Part shown: piece by piece, positions 1 through 8,607 of the stretch
How the letters are laid out: each line of letters begins with the position of its first letter
Position numbering within the stretch: position 1 is the first letter of the stretch
NCBI RefSeq assembly: GCF_001613425.1
Contig: NZ_BDCI01000029.1
Span: forward strand, 158,297 to 222,296
Source: Nocardia vulneris
GTDB lineage: Bacteria > Actinomycetota > Actinomycetes > Mycobacteriales > Mycobacteriaceae
Direction: 5' to 3'
DNA length: 64,000 nt
Made by a program: the position numbers and the translations under genes
The notes under the pieces: generated by a model
What the model saw: only the letters and a program-made list of their open reading frames with translations
Told to the model about the DNA's origin: nothing
Databases searched by the model: none

Positions 1-1
1 C

Positions 2-97
2 GAAAAGGACGAATACGTGCGCCGCGCGATGCGAAACATCGCGCCCTATCTGCCGATGGCACCGGCCACTCTCGAGGCGGGCGCGCGCGCCCACTAA
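2..97 (+). CDS. C-terminal end of an unidentified protein (cut by window edge)
   Basis: A reading frame enters from the left edge and ends at TAA (95-97), giving the last 31 residues of a protein. It carries a short amphipathic stretch (YVRRAMRNIAPYLP) and an Ala/Gly-rich tail. Only 10 bases separate the stop from the proS start, so it may be the upstream member of a proS transcript. Too little is present to assign a family. The frame is open throughout and the downstream gene has no obvious promoter of its own in the gap. Confidence 0.5.
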   Translation, partial: EKDEYVRRAMRNIAPYLPMAPATLEAGARAH

Positions 98-107
98 TCT
101 CTGGGAC

Positions 108-1547
108 ATGGCACGGGACGAGCGCGGGGTAACCGCCCAGAGTGAGGATTTCGCTTCCTGGTACAACGAGGTCGTTTTCAAGGCCGGCCTCGTCGATCGG
201 GGTCCAGCCAAAGGCACCATGGTCATCCGACCGTATGGGTACCGGGTATGGGAGCAACTGCAGGCCGAACTCGATCGCCGCATCAAAGCCACCGGACACG
301 AGAACGCCTATTTCCCACTCCTGATCCCGGAAAGCTACCTCAGCCGCGAAGCCGAACACGTCGAGGGTTTTTCGCCGGAGCTGGCCGTGGTCACCCACGC
401 CGGCGGTAAAGAACTCGAAGAACCGCTGGTGGTTCGGCCGACCTCGGAAACCATCATCGGCGAGATGATGTCGAAGTGGATCAGCTCGCACCGCGATCTG
501 CCGCTGCTGCTCAATCAGTGGGCCAATGTGGTCCGTTGGGAACTGCGGCCGCGAATGTTCCTGCGCACGACCGAATTCCTGTGGCAGGAGGGGCACACCG
601 CGCACGCCGACGCCGAGGACGCCCGGCGCGAAACCATGCTCGCCCTCGACATCTACGACGAAGTGGCGCGGGATCTGGCCGCGATACCGGTGATTCCGGG
701 CGAGAAGACCCCCGGCGAACGTTTCGCGGGCGCGGTCACCACGTACACCATCGAGGGCATGATGCGCGACGGCCGCGCACTCCAGTGCGGCACATCGCAT
801 TACATGGGCACGAACTTCGCGACCGCCTTCGACATCCGTTACACCGGCGAATCGGGCCGGGAGGAGTTGTGCCACACCACCTCCTGGGGCATGACCACGC
901 GCATGCTCGGCGCCGTCGTGATGACGCACGGTGACGACAAGGGGCTGGTCTTCCCGCCGCGGCTCGCGCCACACCAGGTGGTGATCGTCCCGATCACCCG
1001 CGGCGGCAACACCGCCGTCGAGGCGGCCGCCGCGGAACTGGCGGGCCGGCTGCGGGCGGCGGGCGTGCGCACCCACGTCGACGCGCGAGCGCAGCTCACC
1101 CCCGGGTTCAAGTACAACGAGTGGGAACTGCGCGGCGTGCCGATCCGGCTCGAACTCGGGCCGCGCGACCTCGAGGCGGGCACCGCCATGATGGTGCAAC
1201 GCCTCGGCGACGCAGGAAAGCAAGCGGTGCCGCTGGATTCACTGCCCGAGACCATGCCGCGAATACTGGACGAGTTCCAGGCGTTCCTGCTCGCCAGGGC
1301 CACCGAGTTCCGGGACAACCACACCCGCACCGTCGACACCTGGGCGGATTTCGCCGACGCGGTCGCGACCGGCTGGGCGCTGGCGCTGCACTGCGGCAGC
1401 ACCGCCTGCGAGGAGGACATCAAGGCCCGGACCGCCGCCACACCGAGATGCATTCCCTTGCAAGCGGACTCGGCATCCGGGAACTGTGTACGCTGCGACG
1501 CCCCCGCGGCGTACGGCAAGCGCGTGATCTTCGGTCGCGCCTACTGA
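108..1547 (+). CDS. proS: Prolyl-tRNA synthetase, archaeal/eukaryotic-type
   Basis: Charges tRNA-Pro with proline in the cytosol. The class II catalytic core is visible: RPTSET around residues 110-115, motif 2 (FLRTTEFLWQEGHTA) around 151-165, and an anticodon-binding domain from about 285. At 479 residues it lacks the roughly 180-residue editing insertion of the usual bacterial enzyme (about 570 residues). Instead it has the C-terminal zinc-type extension of the archaeal/eukaryotic form, with cysteines near 429, 434, 448, 460 and 463, and a terminal tyrosine (FGRAY). The ATG at 108 is the first in frame after the preceding stop. Many actinobacteria use the long bacterial form, so this may be a second or replacement copy; the window cannot say which. 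Family assignment is secure. Confidence 0.95.
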   Translation: MARDERGVTAQSEDFASWYNEVVFKAGLVDRGPAKGTMVIRPYGYRVWEQLQAELDRRIKATGHENAYFPLLIPESYLSREAEHVEGFSPELAVVTHAGGKELEEPLVVRPTSETIIGEMMSKWISSHRDLPLLLNQWANVVRWELRPRMFLRTTEFLWQEGHTAHADAEDARRETMLALDIYDEVARDLAAIPVIPGEKTPGERFAGAVTTYTIEGMMRDGRALQCGTSHYMGTNFATAFDIRYTGESGREELCHTTSWGMTTRMLGAVVMTHGDDKGLVFPPRLAPHQVVIVPITRGGNTAVEAAAAELAGRLRAAGVRTHVDARAQLTPGFKYNEWELRGVPIRLELGPRDLEAGTAMMVQRLGDAGKQAVPLDSLPETMPRILDEFQAFLLARATEFRDNHTRTVDTWADFADAVATGWALALHCGSTACEEDIKARTAATPRCIPLQADSASGNCVRCDAPAAYGKRVIFGRAY

Positions 1548-1557
1548 TCAGAGCGAA

Positions 1558-2184
1558 TCAGCTGGTCTGCAAAGCGATCCGGAGGCCGAAGGCAACCAGC
1601 AGAGTGCCCATCACGGTGTCGATGGCGCGGCGCACCCGCTGCCGCGCCAATACCCCGCGCAGCGCATCGACCACGTTCGCCAGCACGGTGAACCAGGTCA
1701 GCGACACCAGTGCGGCGATGACGCCGAGCGAAATGCTGTCGGCGGCAGTCGGTTCGGCGGGCAGGAACTGGGGCAGCAGCGCGATGAAGAACACCGCGAC
1801 CTTCGGATTGAGCAGGTTGGTCAGCAGCCCCTGACGGAACGCCGCGGCCGTGCCCGGCCGGTTCGCCAGCGCCTCGGCGGTCACGTCGTAGCCGCCGCGC
1901 CGGGCGGCCAGCAGGGCGCGCACACCGAGCACCATCAGGTACGCCGCCCCGATGAGCTTGACCACGGTGAACGCCACGGCCGACGCGGCGAGCAGCCCGG
2001 CGACGCCGAGCGCGCTCACCACCGACCAGCCGAAGACGCCGGCGGCGATCCCGGCCGCACAGGCCATCCCGGCCCGGCGTCCCGACAGCACCGAACTCCG
2101 GGTGACGATCACGAAATCCGGACCCGGCGACATCGCCGCCACCAATACCACGCCACCCAGGGCGAGCGCCTGCGCTGTAGACAT
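1558..2184 (-). CDS. LysE/RhtB-family amino-acid exporter
   Basis: A 208-residue integral membrane protein with about six hydrophobic segments. The family signature near the N-terminus (MSPGPDFVIVTRSSVLSGR) is complete, and LLNPKVAVFFIALLPQF, typical of RhtB/LysE carriers, lies near residue 125. These proteins export amino acids or derivatives across the cytoplasmic membrane; the substrate cannot be read from sequence. I start at ATG 2184; a GTG lies directly before it (2187). The gene is convergent with proS, with only about 10 bases between stop codons. Confidence 0.88.
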   Translation of the reverse strand: MSTAQALALGGVVLVAAMSPGPDFVIVTRSSVLSGRRAGMACAAGIAAGVFGWSVVSALGVAGLLAASAVAFTVVKLIGAAYLMVLGVRALLAARRGGYDVTAEALANRPGTAAAFRQGLLTNLLNPKVAVFFIALLPQFLPAEPTAADSISLGVIAALVSLTWFTVLANVVDALRGVLARQRVRRAIDTVMGTLLVAFGLRIALQTS

Positions 2185-2230
2185 CACCTCGTCACCCTAA
2201 CGATCACGCGAGCCGCCAGGTAGCGGGTTT

Positions 2231-2563
2231 CTAGCCCTCCGGATAGAAGACGAACAAGGTGCACCCGGTCGTGGTCTGCGGGATGTGCGAGGAACCCGCG
2301 GGCGCGTGGATGAACGAGCCTGCGGGATAGTCCCGATCCCCGTCGTTGAAGACCCCGGCGACCACGTAGACTTCCTCGGGCCCGGGTTCGTGTACGTCGA
2401 TGCCCTCCCAGCAGCTGCCGGGGTCCATCTCGAGGACGTTCGCGCTCGCACCCTGCGCGCCGCGCCACAGCGGACGGACCCGAATGCCGGGGAAGATCTC
2501 GCGCACCGGTGCCTGCTGCACGCTGGACCATTCGTAGCCGGAAATGTTCTGCTCTGTCGTCAT
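2231..2563 (-). CDS. Small cupin-fold protein
   Basis: A 110-residue single-domain cupin. The barrel shows as GSCWEGIDVHEPGPEEVYVVAG (shortened: GSCWEGIDVH, then EEVYVVAG), a PAGSFIHAPAGSSH strand pair and a closing TLFVFYP. This resembles ChrR-like or anti-sigma-like cupins that bind a metal and act as small-molecule sensors or enzymes. The start ATG 2563 is preferred because an upstream extension would run through the divergent promoter region of the GlxA-type regulator at 2634. The 70-base gap to that gene is the likely shared promoter, so the regulator may control the cupin. Substrate unknown. Confidence 0.75.
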   Translation of the reverse strand: MTTEQNISGYEWSSVQQAPVREIFPGIRVRPLWRGAQGASANVLEMDPGSCWEGIDVHEPGPEEVYVVAGVFNDGDRDYPAGSFIHAPAGSSHIPQTTTGCTLFVFYPEG

Positions 2564-2633
2564 ATCGCCAGCCTCGCGCACGGCGCCGGTCCCGCCGAGT
2601 GTCAGCAATGACACGCTGGGGTACTTTTCTGCC

Positions 2634-3581
2634 ATGCACCGCGTCGTCGCCCTCGTGCACGCCCCGCAGTCGACCTTCGAACTCAGTTGCGCGGCAGAGG
2701 TGTTCGGGCTCGAGCGCGGCGGCCTCGCCACGCGGTACACCTTCGACGTGTGCGCCGAGCGGCCCGGCCCCGTGGCCACCTACGCCGGATACGACATGGT
2801 GGTGACCGCGGGACTCGACGAACTCGAGCGCGCGGACACCGTGCTCGTCCCGGGCTGGCTGCCCACCGAAGAGACGCCGTCACCGAGGGTCGTCCAGGCC
2901 TTGCGCGACGCGCACAGTCGCGGCGCGCGCCTGGTCAGCATCTGCAGTGGCGCGTTCGCGCTGGCGGCCACCGGACTGCTGGACGGACGGCGCGCGACCA
3001 CGCACTGGGCGCGCGTGGACGAATTGGCCGCCCGCTTCCCGTCCCTCGAGGTCGACCGGGACGTCCTCTATGTCGACCACGGCGATGTGGCCACCAGTGC
3101 GGGCGCCGGCGCGGGTATCGACCTCTGTCTGCACCTGGTTCGCACCGATCAGGGGGCGGGATACGCGGCACAGCTCGCCCGGAGCATGGTCATGCCGCCG
3201 CACCGTGAGGGCGGGCAGCTGCAATACACGGCGCCCCCGCATCCCACCCAGATCGACGGTTCACTGGCACCGCTGCTGGACTGGATCTCCGAGCGGCTCG
3301 GCGAACCGCTCACGGTCGAGGACTTGGCCGCGCGGGCCGGCGTCTCCCCCCGCACACTCGCTCGCCGTTTCGCCGATCAGCTCGGCATCGGTCCCGGCCG
3401 GTGGCTGCTCGCCCAGCGCATCACCGAGGCCCGCACCCTGCTCGAAACCACCGACCTCCCAGTCGATTCCGTCGCGCGCCGAGTCGGCCTGTCCTCCGCC
3501 ACCAACCTCCGCCGCCGCTTCCTACGCGCCCTCGGCACCACCCCCGGCGCCTACCGCCGCGCATTCCGCACCGCCAATTGA
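2634..3581 (+). CDS. GlxA/FtrA-type AraC-family transcriptional regulator
   Basis: A 315-residue cytosolic regulator. Residues about 1-175 form a DJ-1/PfpI-like domain, with the nucleophile-elbow cysteine in SICSGAFALA and a conserved TTHW downstream. Residues about 210-312 are two AraC helix-turn-helix motifs, the first in DLAARAGVSPRTLARRF and the second around DSVARRVGLSSATNLRRRF. This is the layout of GlxA, ArgR/OruR and FtrA regulators, whose first domain binds a small metabolite. ATG 2634 is chosen because the domain begins at once (HRVVALVHAPQ). It faces the cupin gene across 70 bases. The ligand is unknown. Confidence 0.88.
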   Translation: MHRVVALVHAPQSTFELSCAAEVFGLERGGLATRYTFDVCAERPGPVATYAGYDMVVTAGLDELERADTVLVPGWLPTEETPSPRVVQALRDAHSRGARLVSICSGAFALAATGLLDGRRATTHWARVDELAARFPSLEVDRDVLYVDHGDVATSAGAGAGIDLCLHLVRTDQGAGYAAQLARSMVMPPHREGGQLQYTAPPHPTQIDGSLAPLLDWISERLGEPLTVEDLAARAGVSPRTLARRFADQLGIGPGRWLLAQRITEARTLLETTDLPVDSVARRVGLSSATNLRRRFLRALGTTPGAYRRAFRTAN

Positions 3582-3608
3582 CCTCAACCATAGTTGAGAT
3601 CGAACAAT
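3578..3608 (+). promoter_or_regulatory. MerR/SoxR-type promoter with dyad in a 19-bp spacer
   Basis: A -35 hexamer TTGACC (3578-3583) and a -10-like AACAAT (3603-3608) are separated by exactly 19 bp. The spacer holds a perfect dyad CTCAAC-N4-GTTGAG (3583-3598). The over-long spacer with a central dyad is the mark of promoters untwisted by MerR-family activators such as SoxR. The -10 ends 7 bases before ATG 3615, so the transcript would be leaderless. The -35 overlaps the stop codon of the preceding gene. No MerR gene is in the window. Confidence 0.65.
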
Positions 3609-3614
3609 GGGCGC

Positions 3615-4037
3615 ATGACCGATATCGAACAGGCCAGGCAGCTCCTGGACCACGCCACCGACCTCTGGATTCGGCACGAGATGCGAGCGTGGGGACGGCT
3701 TTTCACCGAGGACTGCGACTTCATCACGCACCGCGGCGTATGGTGGCGCTCGCGCGCGGACAACGTCCTCGGACACGAGGATGTACCGGAAACCGTGCTG
3801 GCACAGAAGAAGAACTACACCCAGACGGTGCTCGACATCCGGCTCATCGCCCCGGACGTGGTGCTGGCGCACACCGAGTGGTCGTGGCCCGATCACGTGC
3901 TGCCGGGTGCGGCCGCGGGCGAGGACCGGCGCGGCCTGGTCACCATGGTGCTGGTCCGGCGGGACGGGCGCTGGCTGATCCGGGCCGCGCACAACACGCG
4001 GTTGAACGGACTCGACGATTTCGCCTCGACCGGATAG
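3615..4037 (+). CDS. SnoaL-like / DUF4440-type protein (NTF2 fold)
   Basis: A 140-residue soluble protein of the NTF2-like superfamily: an N-terminal helix (QARQLLDHATDLWIRHEM), then the cone-shaped sheet ending in GRWLIRAAHNTRL, as in SgcJ/EcaC and SnoaL-like families. These include small isomerases, hydrolases and ligand-binding proteins; function cannot be set from fold alone. ATG 3615 lacks a Shine-Dalgarno but lies exactly where the MerR-type promoter upstream would start its transcript. The expected inducers of SoxR/MerR-like activators (redox-active or toxic organics) suggest a detoxification role, which is inference. Confidence 0.7.
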   Translation: MTDIEQARQLLDHATDLWIRHEMRAWGRLFTEDCDFITHRGVWWRSRADNVLGHEDVPETVLAQKKNYTQTVLDIRLIAPDVVLAHTEWSWPDHVLPGAAAGEDRRGLVTMVLVRRDGRWLIRAAHNTRLNGLDDFASTG

Positions 4038-4165
4038 TCCGCGCCCGGATCGCCGAAGCCTGCGACGCGCGGCGGAGGGTTTCGGATCGTCGACGGGTTC
4101 GTGCCGGACAATGTGCTGAGCCAGCCGGGTGTCGGGCCTCGACGCCCCAGCGAGGAGGTTCTGTG

Positions 4166-5020
4166 GTGCGGTCGATGACGAGGTACGGGGTTGCGCTGGG
4201 TGCGACGCTGATCGTGGCGCTCGGCGCGTGTGGGACCGAGGGCGCGAGCGACGGCGCTTCGAGCAGTTCGCCGCAGACCCCGCAACAGGCGACGAGCGCG
4301 TCCGCGCCGCCGACCACCGGTACCGCACCGCCGACCCGTGATGCCGATCCGGCCGAGGTCACCTCCGGCGGGTCCACGTACACGGTCCGGCGGGTGGAGG
4401 TGCCCAACGGCGTCGGAACTACCGATCAGGCGGCTTCGCTGGAACTGTCCGGCGGCGATGCGCGGGTGACCGAGGTGTTCAACCGCGGGGTGCGTACCTA
4501 TGTCAAGGAACAGGTCGACCTGGTGAACGGCGGTGATGACCAACGCCAACGCGCCGTCTCGACCTCCGGCGAGATCTTCAGCACCGAGAGCACGGTCAGC
4601 GAAGTGGTCTCGGGCCTCATCGTTTTCAAGGACGCGGCGCATCCCACCAAGATCCTGGGCACCATCACCACCGACAGCCGCACCGCCCGGCCGGTCCTGA
4701 TCGGCGACCTGTTCACCGACCCGGCCACCGGCCTCGCCGAATTGGCCAGGGCCACCACAGAAGCGACCCGCGCGGTGTATCCGGAGCTGGCCGACAGCAA
4801 GACCATCACCGACGCACTGCAACCGACGGAACGGAACTACGCGAACTGGGTGCCCACCCCCACGGGCGTGCAGATCCATATCGCCACCGGCGTCTACGTC
4901 TACGGTTACCCGTGCGTGCAGGTGCCCTGGTCGCGGTTGCGTCCGGTCCTCGGCCCGGCGCTGCGCGCGGTGGCCGAGCAGGCACCCGATTCGGCACCGG
5001 CGACCTGCGGCTTGCATTGA
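4166..5020 (+). CDS. Secreted lipoprotein with DUF3298/RsiV-like domain
   Basis: A 284-residue lipoprotein. The signal peptide (GVALGATLIVALGAC) ends in a lipobox LGAC, followed by a Ser/Thr/Pro-rich linker. The folded part (from about residue 75) ends with GVQIHIATGVYVYGYPC and VPWSRLRPVLGP, matching the DUF3298 module found in RsiV anti-sigma factors and in the mycobacterial MPT64 family. It would sit on the outer face of the membrane; function unknown. GTG 4166 is taken because GAGGAGG (4152-4158) lies 7 bases upstream; GTG 4163 and ATG 4175 are alternatives in frame. Confidence 0.72.
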   Translation: MRSMTRYGVALGATLIVALGACGTEGASDGASSSSPQTPQQATSASAPPTTGTAPPTRDADPAEVTSGGSTYTVRRVEVPNGVGTTDQAASLELSGGDARVTEVFNRGVRTYVKEQVDLVNGGDDQRQRAVSTSGEIFSTESTVSEVVSGLIVFKDAAHPTKILGTITTDSRTARPVLIGDLFTDPATGLAELARATTEATRAVYPELADSKTITDALQPTERNYANWVPTPTGVQIHIATGVYVYGYPCVQVPWSRLRPVLGPALRAVAEQAPDSAPATCGLH

Positions 5021-5071
5021 GCGCCCCGCCGAATGAGCACGCGATGTATACCGAACGGGTGAGAGCGGGCG

Positions 5072-5085
5072 GGCCGAATTCGGCC
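5072..5085. promoter_or_regulatory. Perfect 14-bp palindrome in the leader of the downstream hydrolase
   Basis: GGCCGAATTCGGCC is a perfect 14-bp palindrome in the 182-base gap between the two lipoprotein genes, about 118 bases before ATG 5203. It could be an operator for a dimeric repressor, or chance in GC-rich DNA. No neighbouring copy was seen. Confidence 0.25.
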
Positions 5086-5202
5086 GTCGGGTAGACGCCG
5101 ACCGCGGGCACGAATATCTAGCGTTCAGCAGAGCGCCCGCCACTCCGGCCGGCGGTCACGTCGCCGAGGTGCGATGGAAGCTCTACTGACTGTGAGGTTT
5201 TG

Positions 5203-6771
5203 ATGCGCGCACACGGCCGTGCCGGCACGGCGGCACTGGCGTTCTCGGTAGTGATCACCTCGATCATGCTGACGGCTTGCGGCGGGGCCGACGACCCCCG
5301 CCCGACCGCGAACGCATTGCCGAATACGTTGCGGGAACAGGTGATCCACTGGCACGACTGCCGCACCGGGCCGGATGACGAGGTGGGCCTGCGCTTGGCG
5401 GCCGTGGGCGCGGCATGCGGAGAGTTCCAGGCGCCGCTGGACTACGCCGATCCGAGCGGCCCCGCACTGTCCATCGCCGTCGCGCGACGCACCGCCACCG
5501 ATACCGCGCACCGCCTGGGCACCCTGCTGGTGCAGACCGGCGGTCCCGGACCGTCCCGGGACGGCGTCGCGATCCTGGTGGACGGACCCGAAGGCGGCCA
5601 TCCGGCCACGGCCGCACTCGCCGAACGCTACGACCTGGTCGGCATGGACCCCCGGTTCTTCGGCGCCAGCGCACCGCTGGACTGCGGTTGGCCCACCGGC
5701 GCCTACCTCGGGCTCGCCCAGGCCGCGCCGCGCGACCGGGCAGATTTCGACCGCACCGTGCAGACGGCCCGCGACCTGGCCGCCCGCTGCGCACCGCAGC
5801 GGGCCCTGCTGCCCCACGCGTCGACGCGGGCCGTCGCCCGCGACACCGACCTGCTGCGCACGCTGCTGGGTGAGCCGAAGATCTCCTATCTCGGCTGGTC
5901 CTGGGGGACGTACCTGGGCGCGGTATACCTGCAACTGTTCGGCGAGCGCGTCGATCGGGTGGTGCTCGACAGCGCGCTGGATCCGGCCGCACCGGGCCCG
6001 GACCTGACCAGGTCCACGGCCCCCGCCACCGCGGCCGCCCTCGCGGACTGGGCGCGCTGGGTGTCCGCGCACGACGACGAATTCGATTTGGGCACCACCG
6101 AACAAGCCGTTTTACGGTCGGTCGACGAGCTGGTCGGCGCGATCGCCGTGCAGCCGATCTCGCTCGGCGGGCTGACGATCACCGCCGACATGGTGCCGGG
6201 CCTACTGTTGACCGTCGACGATTCCGACGAGTACTACGCCGAGTTCAGCAGGCAGGTGGGCACCTTGCGCGACGCCGCCCGCGGTCGCGCCACCGACCTC
6301 GCGCCGGGCCTCGCGCAGAAGCTCGCGCTGTACGCGGAAACCGCCGCGGTACCCGAATTCGGTTTCAGCGCAACGGTGGCCAACCAGTGCGCCGACCGCC
6401 CCGCCCGCGACCCCGAGGCCTACTTCACCGATATCCAGCGGCATCGCGACGCGGAACCGATCTTCGGGGCGCTGGCCCGCCACCTCACGCCGTGCGCGGT
6501 GTGGCCGACGGAGCCTGCCGAACCCGCCGTCGAAATCGCTGGCCCGCATCCGGCGTTGCTCATCGGCGCGTCCGGCGATCCGGTGGCACCGGCGGCCGGA
6601 CAGCAGGCGATGCGCCAGGCCCTGTCCGGTGCCCGATCGCTCACGCTGGCGGACGCGTTCCGCCACGGTGTGTACCTCTTCGATCCGGCACCGTGCCTGG
6701 ACGCCGCGGTCGACGACTATCTGCTGAACGGCACGCTCCCCGCGACCGACGCGGTGTGCGAACGCGATTGA
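5203..6771 (+). CDS. Tripeptidyl-aminopeptidase-like alpha/beta-hydrolase lipoprotein
   Basis: A 522-residue exported hydrolase. The signal peptide ends in a lipobox (MLTAC). The alpha/beta core contains TGGPGPSRDG (oxyanion loop, usually GGPGGSG), the nucleophile in GWSWGTYLG, an acidic residue in GASGDPVAP and a C-terminal His in AFRHGVY, followed by the TAP_C-type ending with a Cys pair (PAPCLDAA, DAVCERD). This is the Streptomyces tripeptidyl aminopeptidase / mycobacterial CaeA-Rv2223c type of secreted peptidase or esterase. ATG 5203 follows a GTGAGG sequence; a TTG directly before it is possible. The gene converges with the response regulator, with one base between stops. Confidence 0.87.
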   Translation: MRAHGRAGTAALAFSVVITSIMLTACGGADDPRPTANALPNTLREQVIHWHDCRTGPDDEVGLRLAAVGAACGEFQAPLDYADPSGPALSIAVARRTATDTAHRLGTLLVQTGGPGPSRDGVAILVDGPEGGHPATAALAERYDLVGMDPRFFGASAPLDCGWPTGAYLGLAQAAPRDRADFDRTVQTARDLAARCAPQRALLPHASTRAVARDTDLLRTLLGEPKISYLGWSWGTYLGAVYLQLFGERVDRVVLDSALDPAAPGPDLTRSTAPATAAALADWARWVSAHDDEFDLGTTEQAVLRSVDELVGAIAVQPISLGGLTITADMVPGLLLTVDDSDEYYAEFSRQVGTLRDAARGRATDLAPGLAQKLALYAETAAVPEFGFSATVANQCADRPARDPEAYFTDIQRHRDAEPIFGALARHLTPCAVWPTEPAEPAVEIAGPHPALLIGASGDPVAPAAGQQAMRQALSGARSLTLADAFRHGVYLFDPAPCLDAAVDDYLLNGTLPATDAVCERD

Positions 6772-6772
6772 G

Positions 6773-7426
6773 CTAGCGCGAGCCGGGCTGCCGCAGCCCG
6801 GCTTCGTGGGCGACGATCACCGCCTGCACTCGGTCGCGCACTCCCAGTTTGGTAAGGATATGGCGCACATGGGTTTTCACGGTTCCCTCACCGACCGCGA
6901 GCACGGTCGCGATCTCGGCGTTGGACAACCCCCGCGCCAGCACTCGCAACACCGCGGTTTCCCGCTCGGTCAGCGTCGCCACCAGCCGGCGGGCGGCGGG
7001 ATCGATCGGCGGTGCGAGCCGGTCGAGCAGGCGCCTGGTCGTCGAGGCGGCCAGTACCGCGTCGCCGGCGTGCACCGATCGCACGGCGGACAGGAACTGT
7101 TCCGGCGGCGCGTCTTTGAGCAGGAACCCGCTGGCGCCCGCGCGCACCGCGGCCATCGCGTAGTCGTCGAGGTCGTAGGTGGTCAGCACCAGCACTTTCG
7201 GCGGCTGCGCGCTCGCCAGCAGTCGGCGGGTGGCCGCGATGCCGTCCAGCCGCGGCATGCGCACATCCATCACCACGACGTCGGGGCCGAGCCGCGCGGC
7301 CTCGGCGATACCGCTCTCCCCGTCGCCCGCCTCGCCGATCACCCGCAGATCCGGCTGGGAGTCCACCACCATCCGGAACCCGGCCCGCACCAGCGCCTGG
7401 TCCTCGACCAGTAATACCGTGATCAT
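6773..7426 (-). CDS. NarL/FixJ-family response regulator
   Basis: A 217-residue two-component regulator. The receiver domain has acidic residues at EDQ (8-10), the phosphoacceptor Asp54 in VVMDVRMPR and Lys in LLKDAP (about 104). The C-terminal LuxR-type helix-turn-helix (LTERETAVLRVLARGLSNAEIA, shortened: LTERETAVLR and GLSNAEIA) binds DNA. Start ATG 7426 overlaps the kinase stop by four bases (ATGA), so the pair is translationally coupled. Its target genes cannot be named from sequence; the adjacent secreted hydrolase is a candidate only by position. Confidence 0.95.
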   Translation of the reverse strand: MITVLLVEDQALVRAGFRMVVDSQPDLRVIGEAGDGESGIAEAARLGPDVVVMDVRMPRLDGIAATRRLLASAQPPKVLVLTTYDLDDYAMAAVRAGASGFLLKDAPPEQFLSAVRSVHAGDAVLAASTTRRLLDRLAPPIDPAARRLVATLTERETAVLRVLARGLSNAEIATVLAVGEGTVKTHVRHILTKLGVRDRVQAVIVAHEAGLRQPGSR

Positions 7427-8607
7427 CCGGTGCGCCCGGCCCGCACCGGGATTCGCGCCGTCAGCACATGCCCGGCCGTCCCCGCGCGCGGCCGGAGTTC
7501 GAGCTCGCCGCCGTAGGCTTCGACCCGCTCGCGCATGCCGACCAGGCCGTAACCCGCGCTGCCCGAACGCTGCCCGGCCGAACCGTCGTCCCCGACGCTG
7601 ACCCGCAACCAATCCCGTTCCTGTCGCACCGAAACCTCGGCGCGCGCACCGGGTCCGGCGTGCTTGACGACATTCGTCAATCCCTCCTGGACGATCCGAT
7701 ACACCACCAGCCCCACCCCCGAATCGGTCAGCCCGCACGGCAGTTCGAGTTCCAGGGCCACCGGCACACCCGCGCCGCGGACCTCCTCGACCAGTCTGCT
7801 GATATCCGAAACACCCACGCGCGGAGCCGGATCCGGTTCGGCGTCGGTGTCCTCGCGCAGCACGCCGATGGCACGGCGGGTCTCGGCCAGCGCCCGCCTG
7901 CCCTGATCGCCGATGGCCTGCAAGGCGTCGATCGCGGACTGCGGGGTCGCCCGCGCGGCATAGCGGCCGCCGTCGGCTTGCGCGACGATCACCGCCAGCG
8001 AGTGCGCGAGGATGTCGTGCATATCGCGCGCGATCCTGGTGCGCTCGGACAGCACCGCGAGCCGGGCCCGCTCGTCCCGGGTGCGCTCGAGCAGGGCGGC
8101 GTGTTCGGCCAGCGCGCGGAATTCGCCGCGCCGGGCGCGCTGCCACGCACCGCCCAGCCAGGCCGCGAGCACCGTGCTGGCCAGGAAGCCGCCGACGAGC
8201 ACGTGCGCCAGGGCCGACATCGGCAGCTGCGGCCAGCTCCAGCCGCCGAGCACCGCCCCGGCCAGCCCCACGACCAAACCCGTTCGGCTCCACAGTCGCC
8301 GGCTGTGCGCGGCGAGGGTGTACACCGCGATCGGCACGGCGATATCGGCGGGCAGCGCGCCCGTGGTGTCGCGCACCGCGCACCACTGCGCGAAGGCCAC
8401 GGCGGCCACGGCGAGCGCCGCCGCCTCCGGCCATCGTCGCCGCACCGTCACCGGGGCGAGCACCAGCACCGACAAAGTGAAGTAGGCGGCATCGGCCCCG
8501 ATCAACAATCCGAACAGCACACAGACGAGGACGAGGAGCCCGGCCGTCGCGGCGTCCACCAGCGCCGTGCGCCGGCGCAACCATCCCACCACCCGCTCGT
8601 CGACCAC
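7423..8607 (-). CDS. HisKA_3-family sensor histidine kinase (NarX/DesK type)
   Basis: A 394-residue membrane kinase. About five to six hydrophobic segments fill residues 15-155. A short coiled linker leads to the phosphoacceptor His197 in ARDMHDILAHSLAV. The ATPase domain follows with an N box (GLTNVVKHA), a degenerate D box and G box GYGLVGMRERV. No extracellular sensor domain is seen, so it probably senses within the membrane, as DesK-like kinases do. It is transcribed first, and its stop overlaps the response regulator start. Confidence 0.93.
   Translation of the reverse strand: MVDERVVGWLRRRTALVDAATAGLLVLVCVLFGLLIGADAAYFTLSVLVLAPVTVRRRWPEAAALAVAAVAFAQWCAVRDTTGALPADIAVPIAVYTLAAHSRRLWSRTGLVVGLAGAVLGGWSWPQLPMSALAHVLVGGFLASTVLAAWLGGAWQRARRGEFRALAEHAALLERTRDERARLAVLSERTRIARDMHDILAHSLAVIVAQADGGRYAARATPQSAIDALQAIGDQGRRALAETRRAIGVLREDTDAEPDPAPRVGVSDISRLVEEVRGAGVPVALELELPCGLTDSGVGLVVYRIVQEGLTNVVKHAGPGARAEVSVRQERDWLRVSVGDDGSAGQRSGSAGYGLVGMRERVEAYGGELELRPRAGTAGHVLTARIPVRAGRTG

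Noticed and set aside
5072..5085. Palindrome taken as a confirmed operator
   Set aside because: Only one copy, no partner regulator; kept only as a low-confidence site.
5091..5118. Third copy of the sigma promoter, from the GGGTAGACGC sequence near 5091
   Set aside because: The -10-like part is present, but the GATCTCACGTT element is absent at the right spacing.
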